Below, one piece after another: positions 59,878 to 64,000 of a stretch of 64,000 nucleotides of DNA. Both the position numbers and the translations under genes were made by a program. Position 1 is the stretch's first letter, and every line of letters begins with the position of its first letter. The stretch is from Vibrio gallaecicus (GTDB taxonomy: Bacteria; Pseudomonadota; Gammaproteobacteria; Enterobacterales; Vibrionaceae), in NCBI RefSeq assembly GCF_024347495.1, contig NZ_AP025490.1, positions 806,001 to 870,000 on the forward strand. Reading direction: 5' to 3'. Below the pieces are notes generated by a model. The model was not told the DNA's origin and did no database searches. It worked only from the letters and a program-made list of their open reading frames with translations.

Positions 59878-60526
59878 CGGTTAGCCTTGGTGGTTGATGA
59901 GTCAGCTGACTAAAGTGAATTGTGGTGCTATCTCCTCTAATTTCTTCAAGAGAGATAGAATGAATATCTTGTGAGCCTGACAATGCAATACGTCGAAAGA
60001 CAGCGTTTAATGGCGCGCTTTTAGGCGTAAGTTCTAGCTTCCATTGGTTACCACTCTCTGAGTTATTCATAGGCGTGAAGGATAGGTCAAACTGATCTTT
60101 CAGTTGCTCTGTATCACCATGGAATACGGCAAGAAAAATATGGCTAAAATAGAATGCCATTGGGTTATCTTGATTTGTGATGATTTGAGCGGGTTGATCC
60201 GCAAATCTCTGGCTGAGCTTGTTGTCAGTAAGGATCAGCTTTACAGGAAAAGGAATGGTTTGATCCCATACCAACCCGTTATCTTTATCCAAAACGAACG
60301 AACCCTGTGAGGAAAGTGGCTGATCGAACATCGCGACTTCACGGACTTGCTCAAAGTTGCCACGAACAATATTCTGATGGTTTAAAGTCGTTTGTAATTG
60401 CTCTAAAGACTTTATCTCTGTCTCTTGAGCTGTCGCTAATGTGCTAAAAAAAGCACAGAAAATTAAACATAGTGGTAGAAAGAGAGTGGTTATGTTTTGT
60501 CTAAATATCATTCTGCGTGTCACCAT
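59849..60526 (-). CDS. LolA-like periplasmic carrier of the aryl-polyene cluster
   Basis: A 225-residue secreted protein of the LolA family (signal peptide cut near TATA-QE) with FEQVREVAMFDQPLSSQGSFV and DNGLVWDQTIPFPVKLIL matching the LolA beta-sheet. It is not the housekeeping LolA; with the MMPL pump and DUF3261 lipoprotein it would make a private route to the outer membrane. The ATG at 60526, 1 base after the thioesterase stop, is preferred over one 24 bp upstream. Confidence 0.82.
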   Translation of the reverse strand: MVTRRMIFRQNITTLFLPLCLIFCAFFSTLATAQETEIKSLEQLQTTLNHQNIVRGNFEQVREVAMFDQPLSSQGSFVLDKDNGLVWDQTIPFPVKLILTDNKLSQRFADQPAQIITNQDNPMAFYFSHIFLAVFHGDTEQLKDQFDLSFTPMNNSESGNQWKLELTPKSAPLNAVFRRIALSGSQDIHSISLEEIRGDSTTIHFSQLTHQPPRLTDAEAQQFKF

Positions 60527-60527
60527 T

Positions 60528-60977
60528 TTATTTGCTTTCCACATAACCATTTTGATGCCAACAAGTTACTTTATCGATGAAAATTGAAGGAGAAGCAAAA
60601 CACATCTCTTCACTTTCGATATCAACCGCAACTTGCATAGTATGAGCGCGAGTCATGCGAGCTCCGGTTTCGGCATCGTGAATCTCATAATCAATACGTA
60701 GACGGTTTTCCCACTCTGTTAATCGACCTGAGACTTTTATCTTATGGTGAAAAGGGATCGCCTTTACATATTTAACTCGAGTATCAATGATTGGCCACAT
60801 GTAGCCAGAGTCCTTCATCTCTAGATAGTTATACTGAAGTTGATCCATCATGATGCGTCTTACTTCTTCAAAAAATCGAAAGTAATTACCATGGTAGATA
60901 ACGCCCATAGGATCAGCATCTTGAAAAGATGTCACTATGGTCACCTCTGCTTCAAGTGGATGAAGGATCTCAGACAT
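60528..60977 (-). CDS. Hotdog thioesterase of the aryl-polyene cluster (4HBT type)
   Basis: A 149-residue acyl-CoA/ACP thioesterase; VTIVTSFQDADPMGVIYHGNYFRFFEEVRR is the 4-hydroxybenzoyl-CoA thioesterase signature with the catalytic Asp in DADPMG. It may release stalled or finished chains. The ATG at 60977 was chosen because a GAGAG precedes it; a TTG start four codons up is unlikely. Confidence 0.85.
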   Translation of the reverse strand: MSEILHPLEAEVTIVTSFQDADPMGVIYHGNYFRFFEEVRRIMMDQLQYNYLEMKDSGYMWPIIDTRVKYVKAIPFHHKIKVSGRLTEWENRLRIDYEIHDAETGARMTRAHTMQVAVDIESEEMCFASPSIFIDKVTCWHQNGYVESK

Positions 60978-61063
60978 ATGCACTCTCAATTCCTAAGGCT
61001 CGTTAATGGAATGTTCGTTAATGAAATATTGGCTAATGTAATATTCATAAATAGCATGTTAGC

Positions 61064-62608
61064 TTAATACAGCGACCAATGTTGGCTTTGGATTCGTCCA
61101 ATGAAATGGCGAAGATCTCCTTCAAGCGGCCTGTCTTCCACAACAAATGAAAACTCTTTTAGCACTTCATCTCGAATGTGCTTTAGATTTTCACTCATAT
61201 GGTGCTCATCTAATTCATTATGACGCTTACGCAGTTCAAGCGCTTGAGTACCCGCTAATAAAGAGGCGGCAGCAACTTGCTCTGTTAACTCTAAAACACG
61301 TAAACAATCACGAGCTGCAATGGTGCCCATGCTGACTTTATCTTGGTTATGACACTCAGTAGAGCGAGAGAAAACACTAGCGGGCATGGTGTGTTTTAAA
61401 GCTTCAGCTGTCCATGCTGAAATGCCGATTTGTACCGCTTTAAAGCCATGGTTAATCGGTTTTCTTTCGCCTTCTGCACCAGTTAGGTTGAAAGGTAGCC
61501 CATTGTTGAATTTGTAATCCATCAACTGCGCCATTTGACGGTCAAGTAAATCGGCAAGGTTAGCAACCGCTGTTTTTAGGGTGTCCATTGCCATTGCAAT
61601 GTGACCGCCATAGAAGTGACCACCGTGTAAAACACGCTCGTTATCGCCATCAATGATTGGGTTGTCATTCGCACTGTTTAATTCGTTTTCAATCATCTGA
61701 CGTAACCACGGCAGAGAATCTTGTACTACGCCAATAACATGAGGAGCACAACGCAGTGAATAACGATCTTGTAAGCGGTCACTGTTTCTTGGTGGGCGCT
61801 CAGCTTGTAAATCATCACGCAACCAAGCCGCCACTTGTTGTTGCCCTGGATGTGGTTTTACCGCGAATAAAGCTTCATCAAAGTGGAAATCGTTACCTTG
61901 CATGCCAACGGAAACCATTGCCGTGATCTTAGTAGACAGCTGGGCAAGGTATTCAGCACGTTTATAAGCGATACAAGCTAGAGCTGTCATCACTGAAGTA
62001 CCGTTCATTAGCGCTAAGCCTTCTTTTGGCTTGAGCTTAATCGGTGAAATCCCCAGTTCTAGGTAAACGTCATTTGTTGGGCGAACTTCCCCTTTGTAAA
62101 TTACGTCGCGCTCGCCAATTAAAGCGGCAGCTAAATAAGAAAGAGGCGTTAAATCACCACTTGCACCAACGGAACCTTCTTGAGGGATACGTGGTGAAAT
62201 GTCTTTATTAATCAAAGTGACAATCTGGTTAAGCAGGTCGTGAGTCACTCCTGATACACCTTGGGATAGTGAGCATAAGCGGGTTGCCAGTACTGCACGA
62301 GCTTGTTCATGGCTGAGTACTTCACCTAAACCACAGCCGTGAAAGCGAGTCAGGTGCAGTGGCAGTTCATCAACTAAGTTAGGTGGAATAGCAACAGTAC
62401 AAGAGTCACCATAGCCCGTTGTTACGCCATAAATCACGCCTTCTTCTTTGAGTAGACGTTCAAGGAAAGCCACACCGCGGTCGATCTTTGAAGTGAATTC
62501 TTGGCTGTTGTTCATGCTCGCGGTAGCGCCTTGAGAGATTGCTACAACGTCTTCAATAGTCAGGCGCTCTGCACCGAAAGTGATGTTATTTGGTGTCTTT
62601 GTTGTCAT
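61064..62608 (-). CDS. Aromatic amino-acid ammonia-lyase (HAL/PAL/TAL family) of the aryl-polyene cluster
   Basis: A 514-residue MIO-dependent lyase. The self-cyclising triad is A149-S150-G151 in GSVGASGDLTPLSYLA, the catalytic Y60 is in IYGVTTGYGDSC, and NDNPIIDGD follows (about 318-326). The specificity pair after the LxLHLTR block reads F-H (RFHGCGLG), matching neither the S-H of histidine lyases nor the H-L of known tyrosine lyases. In an APE context it could make an aryl acrylate starter, but this is unproven. It overlaps the upstream acyltransferase by 23 bp. Confidence 0.85.
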   Translation of the reverse strand: MTTKTPNNITFGAERLTIEDVVAISQGATASMNNSQEFTSKIDRGVAFLERLLKEEGVIYGVTTGYGDSCTVAIPPNLVDELPLHLTRFHGCGLGEVLSHEQARAVLATRLCSLSQGVSGVTHDLLNQIVTLINKDISPRIPQEGSVGASGDLTPLSYLAAALIGERDVIYKGEVRPTNDVYLELGISPIKLKPKEGLALMNGTSVMTALACIAYKRAEYLAQLSTKITAMVSVGMQGNDFHFDEALFAVKPHPGQQQVAAWLRDDLQAERPPRNSDRLQDRYSLRCAPHVIGVVQDSLPWLRQMIENELNSANDNPIIDGDNERVLHGGHFYGGHIAMAMDTLKTAVANLADLLDRQMAQLMDYKFNNGLPFNLTGAEGERKPINHGFKAVQIGISAWTAEALKHTMPASVFSRSTECHNQDKVSMGTIAARDCLRVLELTEQVAAASLLAGTQALELRKRHNELDEHHMSENLKHIRDEVLKEFSFVVEDRPLEGDLRHFIGRIQSQHWSLY

Positions 62609-64000
62609 GGTGCTGGCTGCTTAATGTCCAAAAGTTAAAAAAGTTATACCACTGCAATGGGGCTTTTAAAGTGTAGTGTTGAAGTCGGTTTGCATATTGC
62701 TGAACCACTTCTTGCAATGATTGTTCTCGAGTCTTTCTCGGCAATACGATCTTATCGCTAAAATGCTCAAAATAGACGTTGAAGTGAGGTTTTGTTTTGT
62801 TGTCATCACGTAACCCAAAGAGCAGAAAAACAGGCGCTTTGAGTACGGAAGCCAGCATGAAAGGACCTTGTGGGAAAGGGGCTTCTTTACCTAAGAAGTT
62901 TGCCCAAACAGAACGACTTTCTTTGCTGGTGGATGTTCTGTCACCGACGATCACAATCCATTCCCCTTGCTCTAGCTTTTGTTGCAAAAGAATTGCGGTA
63001 TCGGGCCCCATAGAGCTGACTTGGATAAGATTAAGATCGGAGCTAGGGTTGACCGCTTTCATGACAGAGTTGAAGCGCTCAGCATGTTCTGTAAAAACAA
63101 GTGCATTGATCTTTATATGTGAATGTCTTCGACCCAGTGCTCGGCACAATTCAATATTGCCTAGGTGTGATCCTAAAATCAGAACTCCCTGCTTATTTTC
63201 AACCATAGATTCAAACTGATCTTGTCCATGGATAGATAAGTTATCGACAGAAAAATCACCTTTCCATGCAGCTAATTTATCAAGCATGGTATGGCCGAAG
63301 GACAGCAGATGGTTGTAGCTAGTCAGATCTTTTGGAAGCTCTATATTTTGTTGTTCAGCGTAAGCTTTTAACTGAAATAAATATTGATCGGAAGCTGTAC
63401 GTGCACGAGTGCCAGTCAGGTGGTAATAACGCATGACTAAATGCAAAATCACGTTAAATACTTTACGCCCCAGTAGGGTGTAAATGGCAAGCAATAGCTT
63501 AATACCAAGTACAGTTCCACGTTCTTGTGTTCTCGACCAATGAGGCTCGTTGCCTTTCGAGTCTTCAGAAGATATTGCAGTGTTAGTATTGCTCATCTTA
63601 TGTGTAGATGCATTAACGCTAGATGTCGATGGCTTCTTAAAATGGCGAGCAATAAGCTTTGGTGCTCGTGGGAGCATGCCAAAGAATAGGCGAGTGTGCA
63701 TCCAGCTAATTTTGACGTTATCCCACAAGGCATCAAAATGAGAAACTCCGCCTTCAGGATAAATGACTTTGGTATCGATGAAGTCTATTTCGCAGTCTTC
63801 CCAATACAAGCGCACTAAGATCTCGATATCGAAATCCATTCTTGAACCGATATCGTACTTACTTAGAACGTGCTGGGTTTTTTCTATTGGGTAGGCTCGA
63901 AAGCCACACATACTGTCTTTGATTGATAGAGATAGGGTTTCTATCCATACCCATATGTGGGTCATGTAGCGACCATACAAGCGAGCTTTAGGAACAGTAT
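62586..64000 (-). CDS. Glycosyltransferase family 2 - LpxL-like acyltransferase fusion (5' end beyond window)
   Basis: The frame is open to the right edge, so at least 471 residues are seen and the start is missing. The first part (up to about residue 110 of the visible protein) reads like the end of a GT2 domain (DSMCGFRAYP, SRMDFDIEIL, YPEGGVSHF). After a Ser/Thr/Asn-rich linker comes an LpxL/HtrB-type acyltransferase with LGSHLGNIELCR (HxxxxE-like), IVIVGDRTS and APFPQGPFMLA. Such two-domain proteins are typical of APE clusters and probably build the lipid anchor. Confidence 0.82.
   Translation of the reverse strand, partial: TVPKARLYGRYMTHIWVWIETLSLSIKDSMCGFRAYPIEKTQHVLSKYDIGSRMDFDIEILVRLYWEDCEIDFIDTKVIYPEGGVSHFDALWDNVKISWMHTRLFFGMLPRAPKLIARHFKKPSTSSVNASTHKMSNTNTAISSEDSKGNEPHWSRTQERGTVLGIKLLLAIYTLLGRKVFNVILHLVMRYYHLTGTRARTASDQYLFQLKAYAEQQNIELPKDLTSYNHLLSFGHTMLDKLAAWKGDFSVDNLSIHGQDQFESMVENKQGVLILGSHLGNIELCRALGRRHSHIKINALVFTEHAERFNSVMKAVNPSSDLNLIQVSSMGPDTAILLQQKLEQGEWIVIVGDRTSTSKESRSVWANFLGKEAPFPQGPFMLASVLKAPVFLLFGLRDDNKTKPHFNVYFEHFSDKIVLPRKTREQSLQEVVQQYANRLQHYTLKAPLQWYNFFNFWTLSSQHHDNKDTK

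Noticed and set aside
61064..62608. Catabolic histidine ammonia-lyase (hutH)
   Set aside because: There are no hutU, hutI or hutG neighbours, and the gene overlaps APE genes; the specificity residues also differ from HutH.

Overview
The window reads as a chromosomal segment of a Vibrionaceae gammaproteobacterium, most likely Aliivibrio (A. fischeri group). Pointers are the E. coli-like lip/dac/mrd and lnt-ybeY-ybeZ-miaB gene order, Vibrio-type NutA nucleotidase, chitobiase and chitoporin, moderate AT richness, and an aryl-polyene (APE) gene cluster directly after gltX, an arrangement known from A. fischeri. Assignment to genus is inference from remembered family sequences and synteny, not from a search.

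Layout. 1-19.7 kb is almost all on the minus strand. It is a cell-envelope and translation block: lipA-lipB-ybeD (lipoate), dacA-rlpA-rodA-mrdA (peptidoglycan and cell shape), rlmH-rsfS-holA-lptE-leuS, then lnt-corC-ybeY-ybeZ-miaB. A plus-strand zinc-ribbon gene and a 12-copy 8-bp microsatellite separate leuS from lnt. At 20-22.3 kb lie ubiF (+) and a lactonase-type beta-propeller gene (-). From 22.4 to 24.9 kb is a minus-strand array of 19 tRNA genes (9 Leu-TAG, 6 Gln-TTG, 4 elongator Met-CAT), built from tandem 258-bp and 280-bp units behind one strong promoter with a GC-rich discriminator. At 25-35 kb, ychF-pth, prs and ispE-lolB (-) face hemA-prfA-prmC-sirB2-sirB1-kdsA (+).

From 35 to 53 kb there is a mixture: the nucleotidase nutA, ybaK, rluF, smrA, a 45-residue membrane protein with an FNR-like box, tRNA-Pro, a TraB/GumN protein, chitobiase (chb), a KdgM-type porin, a copper-export unit (DUF411 protein plus CopA with a CueR-type promoter), a chitoporin with a DUF2057 protein, and gltX. 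CRP-like palindromes precede chb, the KdgM-type porin and the chitoporin, consistent with carbon-source control of chitin and oligosaccharide uptake.

From 53.2 kb to the right edge runs the distal part of an APE biosynthetic operon, all minus strand and tightly overlapped: glycosyltransferase-acyltransferase (cut by the edge), aromatic amino-acid ammonia-lyase, thioesterase, LolA-like carrier, MMPL exporter, DUF3261 lipoprotein, ketosynthase, dehydratase, ketoreductase, ketosynthase. The starter ligase, acyl carrier proteins and chain-length factor expected in such clusters are not in the window. The most notable features are the expanded tRNA array, the APE cluster with its ammonia-lyase, and the small FNR-box membrane protein gene.
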